The notes: a model not told the origin generated them from the letters alone. A DNA stretch of 64,000 nucleotides from Roseospira visakhapatnamensis (GCF_014197915.1 NZ_JACIGK010000009.1:1-64000), one strand, 5' to 3'; counted from the first letter of the stretch, positions 46,801 to 55,034 are shown. A program made the numbers and translations.

Positions 46801-49206
46801 ATGATCGACCTGCTGCGGGAAACCCCGCTGAGCGCCGACCAGCGGTCCATGATGAACACCGTGCGGGAATCGGCCTTCTCGCTGCTTCAGATCATCAACG
46901 ATATCCTCGATCATTCGAAGATCGAGGCCGGCCGCCTGACGCTCGAGTCCATCCCCGTCTCGGTGCGCGACATCCTGGAAGGCGTGACCGAAACACTGCT
47001 GGCCGACGCCGCCAAGACCGAGGTGCGGCTGTTCCTGTTCGTCGACCCGGCGATCCCGCCCCGGGTGCTGTCCGACCATGTGCGCCTGCGCCAGATCCTG
47101 TTCAACCTGGCCGGCAACGCCATCAAGTTCACCCAGACCTCGCCCGAGCGCCGGGGAGAGGTGCGCCTGCGCGCGGACCGCCTGGACGACGCCGAGGACG
47201 GCCGCATCCGCCTGGCTTTCGTCATCCGGGACAACGGCATCGGCATGTCGCCGGACACGGTCTCCAAGCTGTTCCAGCCCTTCTCCCAGGCCGACCAGTC
47301 CACCACGCGACGGTTTGGCGGCACCGGCCTGGGCCTGTCCATCTGCCGCACCCTGACGGACATGATGGACGGCACCATCGACGTGGAGAGCGTCGAGGGC
47401 ACGGGCTCCACCTTCACCGTCACCCTGCCCATGCCCGCGGTCGCCGACGCCCCCGCCGAGGATCCCGACCTCTCCGGCCTGCACATCGGCTGCCTGGTGC
47501 GCGACGAGGACGACGCCGAGGCCGTGTCCCGGTACTGCACGGCCCGGGGGGCCACGGCCTTCCCCCTCGCGTCCCTGGCCGACGCCGCCAGGATGACGGA
47601 GCCGATCGATATCCTGGTGCTGTCGGATGCCTGGGGCCAGGCCGCGCGCCGGAACGTCATGACCACGGTCCAGGAGCGCGCGCCGGCCACCCGGTTCGTG
47701 GTGCTGACCGGCGGTCGCGGGGTGAGCGGGGGTCCGGCGCGCACCGATGCCGTCACGGTCGAGACCGGACCGATCCGGCGCTCCACCTTCCTGCGCGCGG
47801 TCGCCGTGGCCGCCGGGCGCGCCAGCCCGGACATGGACGACGAGACCCAGCAGGCCAGCGCGGGAACGCGGCGCGCGCCCTCGCTGGAAGCGGCCCGGGC
47901 GGCCGGGCACCTGATCCTGGTGGCCGAGGACAACGTCACCAATCAGGATGTCATCCGCCGCCAGTTGGCCCTGCTGGGGTTCGCCTGCGAGGTCGCCCAG
48001 GACGGCGTCGAGGCCCTGGCGCTCATCCGGACAGGCCACCATGCCCTGCTTCTGAGCGACTGCCACATGCCCCGCATGGACGGCTTCGCGCTCACCGCCG
48101 CCGTGCGAGCGCTGGAACACGACCGGCGCGACGACGGCCCGGCCCGGCGCCTGCCCATCATCGCCATCACCGCCAATGCCTTGCAGGGCGAGGCCGATCG
48201 ATGCCTGGCGGCGGGCATGGACGACTACCTGTCCAAGCCCCTGGAGATGGGCAAACTGAAGGCCATGCTGTCCAAATGGATGCCGCGCGGCGCCAAGGGC
48301 GACCTGGCCGCCGGGGCGCCGGCGACCGCCCCGGGCACGGCGGCGGCCAAGCCCCCGCCCATGGATGACGACCGCGCCGGGGCCCGGATCACGGCGCCGG
48401 CGGTCGACCGCTCCACCCTGGCGGCCGTGTTCGGCGACGACACGGACACCATCAAGGAGGTGCTGGCCGACTTCGTGGCGCCGGCCGGCACCATCGTCAC
48501 CGAGGTGCAGACCGCCGTGGCCCATGGGCAGGCCCAGGCCGCCGCCCAGGCCGCCCATAAACTGAAGTCGGCGGCCCGCGCCATCGGCGCCCATCGCCTG
48601 GCCGACCTCTGCCAGGACCTGGAGCAGGCCGGCAAGGCCGGGGACATCCGCCGCGTGGCCGACCTCGCCCCCCAACTGGCCCCCGCCTTCGCGGCGGTCG
48701 AGGCGTTTGTCCGCGATCCCGGCAAGGTCGTCGACACGGCGGCGGGGACGCCCGCCGAGACACCCGCCGCGCCACCATCCGCCGCCCCACCCCCCGCGCC
48801 CGGTCCCGCCGTTCTCACGCCACGGGCGACCCCAACACCGGCCCCAAAACCGGGCTCAAGGCCGGCTATCGATCCGGCGGCCCTGGCGACGGTGCTGGGT
48901 GACGACAGCGAGGCGGTGGGCGCCGTGCTCGCCGACTTCCTGGAGCCCTCCCGAACCGTCGTCGCCGACATCGACCGGGCCATGGCCGAGCGTATCCCCA
49001 CCGACGTCGTGCGGGCCGCCCGCAGGCTGCAGGCCTCGGCCCGGACCGTTGGCGCCGAGGTCCTGGCCGACCTGTGCCAGGGCCTGGAGCAGGCCGGCGC
49101 GGCCCGGGACTGGGGTGTGCTCGACGGTCTGCACGCCCGCCTCGGCCCCGCCTTCGCCGCCGTCGAGGCCCAGATTCAGGAGCATCGCGCCCCGCCCCGT
49201 CCATGA
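43813..49206 (+). CDS. Giant hybrid histidine kinase (Cache, 4 PAS, HK, REC, 2 HPt)
   Basis: A 1797-aa inner-membrane kinase. Order: TM1 (about 17-40), periplasmic double Cache-type sensor (about 45-350, with RGYLFAATTDG and the later FLLYEQDP and YVAGVPDWGWSV), TM2 (about 358-378), four PAS domains (about 440-935), HisKA with His985 in AAMSHEIRTPMNG, HATPase (DNGIGM, GGTGLGLSI), a degenerate receiver (about 1220-1335), and a receiver with Asp1416 in LLSDCHMPRMDG. HPt1 follows with His1582 in AAHKLKSAARAIGA, then a Pro-rich linker. HPt2 (about 1690-1790) has Arg1737 in place of the phospho-acceptor His. So the relay should run H985-D1416-H1582 to a receiver, probably the REC-EAL protein next door. 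Confidence 0.9.
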   Translation: MNDRARVTVPARTRPSIIGLASAALLGVALVGILVTGSMTIVTELAEQDREIVRAQAAFLDRQRGRVRDTVQEIVRTIQVHRDQTVPRVRTLVRARTEEAVAMARHLHATYGDRMPLDEIKDLVRETLRPIRAADGRGYLFAATTDGVDQLGPPPAGLDGAPAATTQGDADGERPDLPIGDIIDVGRRKGADFYRYIWPHPDKDPTERFEKITYVHLFEPFDWVIGSSEYLVDMETDTQARILDDIRRFPRPDVDAVLVTQWDGQALIGRTPGTNILDLEDVNGFRIIEESIRVSKHGGGFLLYEQDPRSAVNGGKRLSYVAGVPDWGWSVEATVGMDAVQGQLDAIREATSATVRATILQILLLMLLMSAAAALLVRRGQTLMRRNLDLFLRFFQDASRTASAIDLSRVSFSEFAALAHSANAMIEALGRTQANLRESQDRFELAVRGSGDALWLYDSRTRDNWLSPRYLEMLGYSPGELPETFETVDSLTHPDDRDRVRDAFYAHLQSDVPYDIEYRVLGKDGSYLWMRSRAGSVRDAEGCAISTGGSTSDVTERKQAEDRLRFTQEAMDNAIDGILWVRIDTGRLEYANNSVCRRLGYSRDEMVRLCAADLDDTLTPDHLRDIHASLATTPPTTQERRQRTRDGTWLDVEITMSPARYGDVDLLMVWTRDVSALAAQTRNFVALLENTRDFVLIKDTRHRYQAASQTLAQFTGHASWRDLLGRTDRDLMPAERAEITVAEDRLLLAGDLSTLDVVQPWIGADGAVRWMDTKKQPIRDGSGQIVGLFGICRDITDRRQSEEQLRRNRQLLEGVLENSPALIYAKDRQGRYIFVNRQWERRFNRSRDQVIGHTDMDLFPEDLARQYRDNDLIVMASNQPLEQEELFRDGDGETEVEAVLLARKVPLPDPSGQAEGICGISTDITDRKAMEEELSARVEDLAEARRASLNMMFDLAEERKRADDLRVRAEAANRSKSNFLAAMSHEIRTPMNGVVGMIDLLRETPLSADQRSMMNTVRESAFSLLQIINDILDHSKIEAGRLTLESIPVSVRDILEGVTETLLADAAKTEVRLFLFVDPAIPPRVLSDHVRLRQILFNLAGNAIKFTQTSPERRGEVRLRADRLDDAEDGRIRLAFVIRDNGIGMSPDTVSKLFQPFSQADQSTTRRFGGTGLGLSICRTLTDMMDGTIDVESVEGTGSTFTVTLPMPAVADAPAEDPDLSGLHIGCLVRDEDDAEAVSRYCTARGATAFPLASLADAARMTEPIDILVLSDAWGQAARRNVMTTVQERAPATRFVVLTGGRGVSGGPARTDAVTVETGPIRRSTFLRAVAVAAGRASPDMDDETQQASAGTRRAPSLEAARAAGHLILVAEDNVTNQDVIRRQLALLGFACEVAQDGVEALALIRTGHHALLLSDCHMPRMDGFALTAAVRALEHDRRDDGPARRLPIIAITANALQGEADRCLAAGMDDYLSKPLEMGKLKAMLSKWMPRGAKGDLAAGAPATAPGTAAAKPPPMDDDRAGARITAPAVDRSTLAAVFGDDTDTIKEVLADFVAPAGTIVTEVQTAVAHGQAQAAAQAAHKLKSAARAIGAHRLADLCQDLEQAGKAGDIRRVADLAPQLAPAFAAVEAFVRDPGKVVDTAAGTPAETPAAPPSAAPPPAPGPAVLTPRATPTPAPKPGSRPAIDPAALATVLGDDSEAVGAVLADFLEPSRTVVADIDRAMAERIPTDVVRAARRLQASARTVGAEVLADLCQGLEQAGAARDWGVLDGLHARLGPAFAAVEAQIQEHRAPPRP

Positions 49207-49274
49207 CACCACCCGTGGCCCCGCCGTGCCGCCCGACCTGCCCCGCCCCGCCCCCCGGCCCTGGAGACGCCTTC

Positions 49275-50474
49275 ATGCCCCTTGCCCCCGACGCCCTGGC
49301 CCCGTTGACATTCCTGGTGGTCGATGACGAGGCCTTCATGCGCACCCTCATCAGCCGCGTCCTCAAGGGACTGGGCGCCGCCACCGTGATCCCCTGCGAG
49401 GACGGCCGCGCGGCGCTGGACATCGTGCCCACCGGAGCCGACGTGATCCTGTGCGATCTCAACATGCCGGGCATGGATGGCGTGGAGTTCCTGCGGCACC
49501 TGACCCAGACGCCCTTCATGGGCGCCGTGGTGCTGATCAGCGGCGAGGATCAGCGGGTCCTGAGCACCGCCGAGAACCTGGCCAAGGCCCATGATCTCAA
49601 CGTCCTGGGGGCGCTGTCGAAGCCGATCACCCCGGCCGGACTGTCGGACCTGCTGGCGAAGCTTGGCGATGACGGGCTCGCGGGGCGGCGGCGCCAGGGG
49701 CCCGTGGACCGCATCACCGAGGACGACCTGCGACGGGGCATCGAGAACGACGACCTGGTGGTGTTCTTCCAGCCCAAGGTCCGGGTGCGCGATCGCAAGG
49801 TGGTGGGGGTGGAAAGCCTGGTGCGCTGGCAACACCAGACGCGGGGCCTGGTCCCGCCCATGGCCTTCATCCCGGTCGCCGAGGACCTGGGGCTGATCGA
49901 CGCCCTGACCGATTCCGTCTACGCCAAGGCGGTGCGCCAGGGGGGGCGCTGGCTGACCGCCGGCCACGACATCAAGGTGGCGGTGAACATCTCGGTGGAC
50001 TCGCTGACCCGCTTCGACCTGCCCGAGATGATCGTCGCCACGGCGGCGGCCGAGGGCCTGGACCCCTCGCACATCGTCCTGGAGGTCACCGAAAGCCGCC
50101 TGATGCACGACATCCGCAGTTCGTTGGAAATCCTCACGCGGCTGCGGCTGAAGGGCGTGGGCCTGTCCATCGACGACTTCGGCACCGGCCACTCCTCATT
50201 GCACCAGCTCAAGCGCATCCCGTTCACAGAACTGAAGATCGACCGCGCCTTCGTGTTCGGCGCCGCCCGCGACCCGGCCGCGCGCGCCATCCTGGACTCC
50301 AGCGTCGGCCTGGCCCGCAGCCTGGGCATGAGCACGGTGGCCGAGGGCGCGGAAACCCAGGAAGACTGGGATCTGGTGGAGTCCCTCGGCGTGGACATGG
50401 TGCAGGGCTACGTCGTCGCCAAACCGATGCCGGCGGACCAGTTCGACGCCTGGCTGACCGCGTGGGAGGCGTAG
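49275..50474 (+). CDS. REC-EAL response regulator (c-di-GMP phosphodiesterase candidate)
   Basis: The receiver (about 10-130) has VVDDEAF, phospho-acceptor Asp61 in LCDLNMPGMDG and Lys in LSKPIT. The EAL domain (about 150-395) has the variant E-S-L at 180-182, VNISVDSL, LEVTESRL, DDFGTGHSSLHQLK and ELKIDRAF, so the metal-binding Glu and DDFG residues remain. It should hydrolyse c-di-GMP when phosphorylated. ATG 49275 has GGAG upstream; 399 aa. It is 68 bases after the giant hybrid kinase, whose HPt1 is its likely phosphodonor. It resembles the REC-EAL protein at 16.2-17.4 kb in build. Confidence 0.9.
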   Translation: MPLAPDALAPLTFLVVDDEAFMRTLISRVLKGLGAATVIPCEDGRAALDIVPTGADVILCDLNMPGMDGVEFLRHLTQTPFMGAVVLISGEDQRVLSTAENLAKAHDLNVLGALSKPITPAGLSDLLAKLGDDGLAGRRRQGPVDRITEDDLRRGIENDDLVVFFQPKVRVRDRKVVGVESLVRWQHQTRGLVPPMAFIPVAEDLGLIDALTDSVYAKAVRQGGRWLTAGHDIKVAVNISVDSLTRFDLPEMIVATAAAEGLDPSHIVLEVTESRLMHDIRSSLEILTRLRLKGVGLSIDDFGTGHSSLHQLKRIPFTELKIDRAFVFGAARDPAARAILDSSVGLARSLGMSTVAEGAETQEDWDLVESLGVDMVQGYVVAKPMPADQFDAWLTAWEA

Positions 50475-50544
50475 GCATCGACGCGTCCGGACGACGGCCG
50501 GTTCTTCGGCCCGGCGGACGAGCCCGATGCCGCCGCCGTCGGCA

Positions 50545-51573
50545 TCACTGCATCGCCTGCACCAGGATCGCCAGTCCGTACAGTCCAAGCACCGTCACGC
50601 TTTCGAAGCCGATGCCGGCGATCCCCCGACGTTCGCGCACCACCAGGCCCAGCAGCAGAACGGCGGTCATCGCCAGACCGATCGTCAGCCAGAACAGATC
50701 CCCCCTGCCCACGGCGTGATAGAGCGACCCGTCCCGGTAGGCCACATCGGAGACGGTCAGGAACAGGACGTCGAAGGTGTTGCCACCGATGATGCCACCC
50801 AGGGCCAGTTGCAGGGCACCCCGCCGCACCGCCGCCAGCGTCGTGATCAGCTCGGGCAGCGAGGTGGTCACCGCCGTCATCAGGGCACCGACGGTGGTCT
50901 CGGAGATGCCCAGCATATCCGACAGACGCCCGCCAGCCTTGGAGATGGCCCACCCCGCGACGCCGAGCATCACCGCCAGCGCCGCGAACTGGACCAGCAG
51001 CAGCCACAGCCGCTCGCCCTCGCCGGCCTCGTCATCGGGCGTGTCGGTGCGTGTCTCCGGGGTCGTCTCGGGGTGCCACATGGGCGTCTGGCGGACCCGC
51101 GCGGTGGTCCGCACGCCCAGTCCATAGATCACCACCAGCGCCACCGACGCCGGATGGACGCCCCACAGCGCGATGTCCGGCCCGGTCGCCGCCAACAGCG
51201 CCACCGCCAGCATCAGGGACAGCAGCGCCGCCTGCACGATGCTGGCCAGTTCGGCGGCCGCGTGCTCCATGTTGGCGCGCCGGAACATCAGGTCGGCCAG
51301 GACCAGGAACGCCGTCTGCGCGGCGATGCCCCCGACGCCGTTGGCGAACGCGAGGGAGGCCCGCCCATCCAGCGCCGCCGTGACGGACACGACCACCCCG
51401 GAGAGCGACGTGGCCAGGCCCAGCAGGACGCCGCCGACGACCGCCTCGCCAAGGCCGGTGCAATCCCCCAGTCGATCCGCCAAGGCGGTCATGCGCACGC
51501 CCAGCACGCCAATGAACAGGCCCGCCACCACGAACAGCGCCAGCACCATGGGCAGGGACAACGAGTCGATCAT
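50545..51573 (-). CDS. CaCA-superfamily cation exchanger with a degenerate first repeat
   Basis: A 342-aa membrane protein of the sodium/calcium exchanger superfamily, with about ten helices in two halves. The second alpha-repeat is canonical: TSLPELITTLAA, then LALGGIIGGNTFD. The first is degenerate: ATSLSGVVVSVTAAL lacks the Pro-Glu, and FANGVGGIAAQT replaces the usual GN-x-x-GSN. The acidic residue that binds the cation in this half is therefore lost. A central acidic loop (about 165-185) separates the halves. ATG 51573 has AGAGGT upstream. It lies convergent to the REC-EAL gene. Transport ability is uncertain. Confidence 0.8.
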   Translation of the reverse strand: MIDSLSLPMVLALFVVAGLFIGVLGVRMTALADRLGDCTGLGEAVVGGVLLGLATSLSGVVVSVTAALDGRASLAFANGVGGIAAQTAFLVLADLMFRRANMEHAAAELASIVQAALLSLMLAVALLAATGPDIALWGVHPASVALVVIYGLGVRTTARVRQTPMWHPETTPETRTDTPDDEAGEGERLWLLLVQFAALAVMLGVAGWAISKAGGRLSDMLGISETTVGALMTAVTTSLPELITTLAAVRRGALQLALGGIIGGNTFDVLFLTVSDVAYRDGSLYHAVGRGDLFWLTIGLAMTAVLLLGLVVRERRGIAGIGFESVTVLGLYGLAILVQAMQ

Positions 51574-51861
51574 GGGCGACCTCTGGCGCGGGACGGGACG
51601 GCGGCGGGACCGATGGCCGGCGACGCGCTGTCCCGGGAGCGCCCCTCCGCCCGCGCGACGCGACCGCGCATCATGGCCCGACGCTGGTCCAGGACGCGAC
51701 GCGACGCGGTGTTTCTGGGATCGGTGCCCGTCCTGTCGACGGTCACGGCCGCGATGCTGGGGGACGGCGCCTCGGCGGCAGCGTTGGGGGGTATCCAGCC
51801 CTCTTCTGCCCGCGTCCACTGTAGCAGGCGGACGGCGCATCGAGAAGATTCTGGGCTGAAG
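51574..51861. other. Intergenic region upstream of the exchanger
   Basis: About 290 bases with no supported gene, between the exchanger start and the tRNA-Ser 3' side. It should hold the exchanger promoter. Confidence 0.35.
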
Positions 51862-51896
51862 GCCCAAGGCCTTATTGGAATCGCAAGGCCTTGGGC
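51862..51896 (-). terminator. Hairpin just downstream of tRNA-Ser
   Basis: A perfect 12-bp stem, GCCCAAGGCCTT / AAGGCCTTGGGC, with an 11-base loop, begins five bases after the encoded CCA end. No T-run follows, so it may serve in 3' processing or in factor-dependent termination. Confidence 0.5.
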
Positions 51897-51901
51897 ATCA
51901 G

Positions 51902-51991
51902 TGGCGGAGGGCCAGGGAGTCGAACCCTGTCACCCAGTTTCCCAGGTGTACGGATTAGCAATCCGCTGCATTACCGTCCTGCCCGCCCTCC
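51902..51991 (-). tRNA. tRNA-Ser (anticodon GCU)
   Basis: Ninety bases on the minus strand fold as a class II tRNA. The acceptor stem is GGAGGGC / GCCCTCC with discriminator G and an encoded CCA. The anticodon stem GCGGA / TCCGT holds the loop TTGCTAA, giving GCT (reads AGC/AGU serine codons). The T-arm is CAGGGTTCGACTCCCTG. A long variable arm (ACACCTGGGAAACTGGGTGA) is as expected for serine. Confidence 0.95.
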
Positions 51992-52438
51992 GCAAGAGGG
52001 GGATGCGGCGCCGGACTCGTGCCGGAAACCGCCGCGCGCGGCCCCGGATCAGGCGGCGTGGGACGAGGTTCTACACGCTCCCGGGCCGACCCGTCAACCA
52101 AGGTATCCGCGATCATCGGGGTCGGACGGGCGGCCCCAGGACCATGACCCGGACCATGTCCCCCATCATGCCAAGGGGCCGCACGCCCTCGCGTGCAGCC
52201 CCTCTCGTCAGACGCGCCGGCTTTGTTGCTTCGCTGCGCCCTAGACGGTCCTCCCCGGTCCACTTGCGTGGTGGCCTTGTGATGCCACGAGCCATGCAGA
52301 AACAGCAACAAAAATCGTTATTGCAATGCAGAAATCGCATGGCAAGGGGCTCGCCGCCTCCAGAAAGCGCACATTGTGCGCAAACGGCCGCGCTCCCGGC
52401 GGTCGCGCGGCGCCGTGAACCCCCGACTCGCGCGCGGA
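51992..52438. other. Intergenic region between tRNA-Ser and moaE with an AT-rich island
   Basis: About 450 bases without a supported gene. An AT-richer island at 52286-52345 contains two direct copies of ATGCAGAAA (52294, 52326) framed by GCCATGC (52291) and its inverse GCATGGC (52337). It could be a small RNA, a regulatory site or a decayed repeat; nothing decides between these. Confidence 0.4.
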
Positions 52439-52930
52439 TCAGTCCGACTCGGGTCGCGTCCAGCGCGCGGCGGCCGCGTCATCGCTGTCCCGGGCCTCGA
52501 CCCAGCGCCCGCCCTCGGCGGTGTCCTCCCGCTTCCAGAACGGCGCCCTGGTCTTCAGCCAGTCGATCAGGAAGGCACAGGCATCCAGCGCCGCCGCCCG
52601 ATGCGCCGAGGCGGCACAGACCAGCACGATGGGTTCGCCCGGGGCCATGCGACCGTGGCGGTGGATGACCAGCACGTCGGCCAGCGCCGGCCAGCGCGCG
52701 CGGGCCTCGTCCTCCAGCGTCCGAAGCTGGCGTTCGGTCATGCCCGGGTAGTGCTCCAGGGTCATCGTCTGGATCCGGGCCTGGACCCGGGCCGGATCCT
52801 CGCCGGGCGCGCCCTGATGATCCCGCACCAGCCCCAGGAAGGTCGCCACGGCCCCCACCCGGCCGCTGGTGTCCGTGAAGGCGGCGATCTCGGCGCCGGG
52901 ATCGAAGGGCTCGGCCTGCACCCGGATCAC
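52439..52930 (-). CDS. moaE: Molybdopterin synthase large subunit
   Basis: Catalytic subunit of molybdopterin synthase, which adds two sulfurs to precursor Z to make molybdopterin. GAVATFLGLVRDHQ near residue 27, LEHYPGMTERQL, VIHRHGRMAPGEP and the C-terminal PFWKRED carrying the active-site Lys are all present. 163 aa. The usual partner moaD is four bases upstream. Confidence 0.95.
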   Translation of the reverse strand: MIRVQAEPFDPGAEIAAFTDTSGRVGAVATFLGLVRDHQGAPGEDPARVQARIQTMTLEHYPGMTERQLRTLEDEARARWPALADVLVIHRHGRMAPGEPIVLVCAASAHRAAALDACAFLIDWLKTRAPFWKREDTAEGGRWVEARDSDDAAAARWTRPESD

Positions 52931-52933
52931 GGG

Positions 52934-53185
52934 TCAGCCCCCGGTCACGGGCGGGAAGAAGGCCACCTCGCGGGCCGTTCCCAGCGGGGCATCGGCGGTG
53001 GCGTAGTCCTGGTCCAGGGCGCAGCGCACCCGGCCCGGATCGGCGAAGGCGGCGGCATGGCCGGGGCCGCGCCCCGCCAGCCAGGCCATCAGGTCGGCCA
53101 CCGTGGCGACGTCCTGGGGGGGCTCCACCGTCTCCTCGCCCGTGCCCACGCGGTCGCGCACCCACGCGAAGTACAAGACCCTCAT
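52934..53185 (-). CDS. moaD: Molybdopterin synthase small (sulfur-carrier) subunit
   Basis: Ubiquitin-like sulfur carrier, 83 aa. It starts MRVLYFAWVRDRVG and ends in the required Gly-Gly (FFPPVTGG), which is activated to a thiocarboxylate. CALDQDYATAD in the middle is typical. It overlaps moeA by four bases and is followed by moaE. Confidence 0.94.
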   Translation of the reverse strand: MRVLYFAWVRDRVGTGEETVEPPQDVATVADLMAWLAGRGPGHAAAFADPGRVRCALDQDYATADAPLGTAREVAFFPPVTGG

Positions 53186-54441
53186 GCCAGCACCTCGTGA
53201 AACGGCAGGTAGGCGACCGGGTCGCCGGGCGCGATCGTCCCGGCCTCGGCGGGCAGGTCCACGAGACCGCCGGCGGCGCCCAGGGACGAGACCATGGCGC
53301 TGTCCTGGGAGCGGAACAGGCGCACCACCGGGCCGTCGAGCGTATCCTCCACCCAGGCCCGCAGGAAGGTCCGCCGGCCCCCGGACTCGCGATGATGAAA
53401 GCCGGCCGGCAATGGATACCGGCGCGGCGGCGTGACGGTCTCGCCGGACAGCCGTTGCAGCACCGGGCGGGCGATCAGCAGCAGGGTGACCATGGCCGAC
53501 ACCGGGTTGCCCGGCAGGCCCACGAAGGCCGCGTCGCCCACATGCCCAAGCGCCGCCGGCTTGCCCGGCTTGATGGCCAGCCGCCAGAAATGCAGCGCGC
53601 CCAGGTCGGCCACCACATCGCGCACATGGTCCTCGCCACCCACCGAGACGCCGCCGGAGGTCACCAGCAGGTGGTGGCCGTCGGCGGCGGCGTCCAGGGC
53701 GGTCCGCAGGACCGAGGGATCGTCCGGCACGCGGCCCAGGTCGGTGACCGCCGCGCCCAGGGTCTCCAGGGCGGCCATGATGCCATGCCGGTTGCCGTCA
53801 TAGACCCCGCCCGCGCCCAGGGGCTCGCCCGGTTCGCGCACCTCGTCGCCGGTGGAGAACACGCCCACCCGCACCCGCTGGAACACCGGCAGGGTCGCAT
53901 GCCCGGCCGAGGCGGCCAGCGCGATGTCGGGCGCCCGCAGGCGGCGGCCGGCGGGCAGGATCGGATCGCCCGCGCGGAAGTCGCCACCGGCGGCGCGCAC
54001 ATGGCGGCCGGCGGGAACCCCGGCGGGCAGGGTCACCCGGCCGTCCGGATGGCCGGTGCAGTCCTCCTGCATGACCACGGTGTCCAGGTCCCCGGGCACC
54101 ACGCCGCCGGTGAAGATGCGCACGACCGCGCCCGGCGGGACGGGCGCGGCGAGGGGATGGCCGGCCGCCACCCGCGCGGCCACCGGCAGGGTCACCGGCG
54201 CGTCGGCGGACAGGTCGGCGTGGCGCGCCGCATAGCCGTCCATGGCCGAGCGGTCCTCGGCCGGATGGGCGCACAGCGCCGCCACGTCCTGGGCCAGCAC
54301 CCGGCCGGTGGCGGCCCGCAGCGGCACCGGTTCGGGCGTCACCACCGGCGCCAGGCGCCCGGCCAGCAGGGCCAGCGCCTCATCCAGCGGCATCAGGTGG
54401 TCCCCCACGGCGAAGCAGTCGGTTCCGGCGGCGGCGCTCAT
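53182..54441 (-). CDS. moeA: Molybdopterin molybdenumtransferase MoeA
   Basis: Inserts molybdate into adenylylated molybdopterin. Family motifs: AEDRSAMDGYAAR near residue 64, RIFTGGVVPGDLDTVVMQED (about 108-127), the MoCF domain with STGDEV and SGGVSVGGEDHV, and GLPGNPVSA. 419 aa. ATG 54441 overlaps the pgsA stop. Together with moaD and moaE it forms a cofactor operon; moaA, moaC and mogA are not in the window. Confidence 0.94.
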   Translation of the reverse strand: MSAAAGTDCFAVGDHLMPLDEALALLAGRLAPVVTPEPVPLRAATGRVLAQDVAALCAHPAEDRSAMDGYAARHADLSADAPVTLPVAARVAAGHPLAAPVPPGAVVRIFTGGVVPGDLDTVVMQEDCTGHPDGRVTLPAGVPAGRHVRAAGGDFRAGDPILPAGRRLRAPDIALAASAGHATLPVFQRVRVGVFSTGDEVREPGEPLGAGGVYDGNRHGIMAALETLGAAVTDLGRVPDDPSVLRTALDAAADGHHLLVTSGGVSVGGEDHVRDVVADLGALHFWRLAIKPGKPAALGHVGDAAFVGLPGNPVSAMVTLLLIARPVLQRLSGETVTPPRRYPLPAGFHHRESGGRRTFLRAWVEDTLDGPVVRLFRSQDSAMVSSLGAAGGLVDLPAEAGTIAPGDPVAYLPFHEVLA

Positions 54442-55001
54442 GAGGGACGCCCCATGTGGGCCAGGGCCTGGCGGGTATAGAGATACCCCGTCTGCGCCGT
54501 GAGGACGGCCGCCAGCCAAAGGAAAGCCTCCCCCACCCAGGCCAGCGACAGACCGCCGATCGACACCGCGTCGCCGACCAGCAGCAGCGGCAGCGCCACC
54601 AGTTGAGTGGTGGTCTTCCACTTGGCCAAGGTGGTCACCGGCATGCCCACGCCGCGCTCGGCCATGAACTCGCGCAGGCCGGAGACCAGGATCTCGCGGA
54701 CCAGGATGATCACGGCGGCCACCAGCCCCGGGTCGGACAACCGGTCGAAACCGGCCAGCAGAAGCAGCACGGCGGCCACCAGCAGCTTGTCGGCGATGGG
54801 ATCCAGCACCCGCCCGAAGTCGGACAGCACCCGCCAGCGCCGCGCCAGCCAGCCGTCGACCCAGTCGGTCGCCGCCGCCAGGGCGAACAGGCCGGCGGCC
54901 ACCCAGCGGGCTTCCGGCCCGGGAACGAAGAAGGTGACCATGATCAGCGGGATCAACACGATCCGCCCGAGGGTCATGACATTCGGAATCTGGCGGTGCA
55001 T
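54438..55001 (-). CDS. pgsA: CDP-diacylglycerol-glycerol-3-phosphate 3-phosphatidyltransferase
   Basis: Inner-membrane enzyme that makes phosphatidylglycerol phosphate from CDP-diacylglycerol. The CDP-alcohol phosphatidyltransferase signature D-x2-D-G-x2-A-R-x8-G-x3-D-x3-D is intact (DWVDGWLARRW, then DFGRVLDPIADK, about residues 46-72). 187 aa, several helices. It lies 33 bases after uvrC, a common pairing, and overlaps moeA. Confidence 0.95.
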   Translation of the reverse strand: MHRQIPNVMTLGRIVLIPLIMVTFFVPGPEARWVAAGLFALAAATDWVDGWLARRWRVLSDFGRVLDPIADKLLVAAVLLLLAGFDRLSDPGLVAAVIILVREILVSGLREFMAERGVGMPVTTLAKWKTTTQLVALPLLLVGDAVSIGGLSLAWVGEAFLWLAAVLTAQTGYLYTRQALAHMGRPS

Positions 55002-55034
55002 CGGAGGTCCCTTGCGATGGCAGGCGCGCCGATC

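Noticed and set aside
51902-52438. tRNA-Ser as an integration site of a genomic island
   Set aside because: No integrase and no second copy of the tRNA 3' end was seen within the window; neighbours are housekeeping genes.
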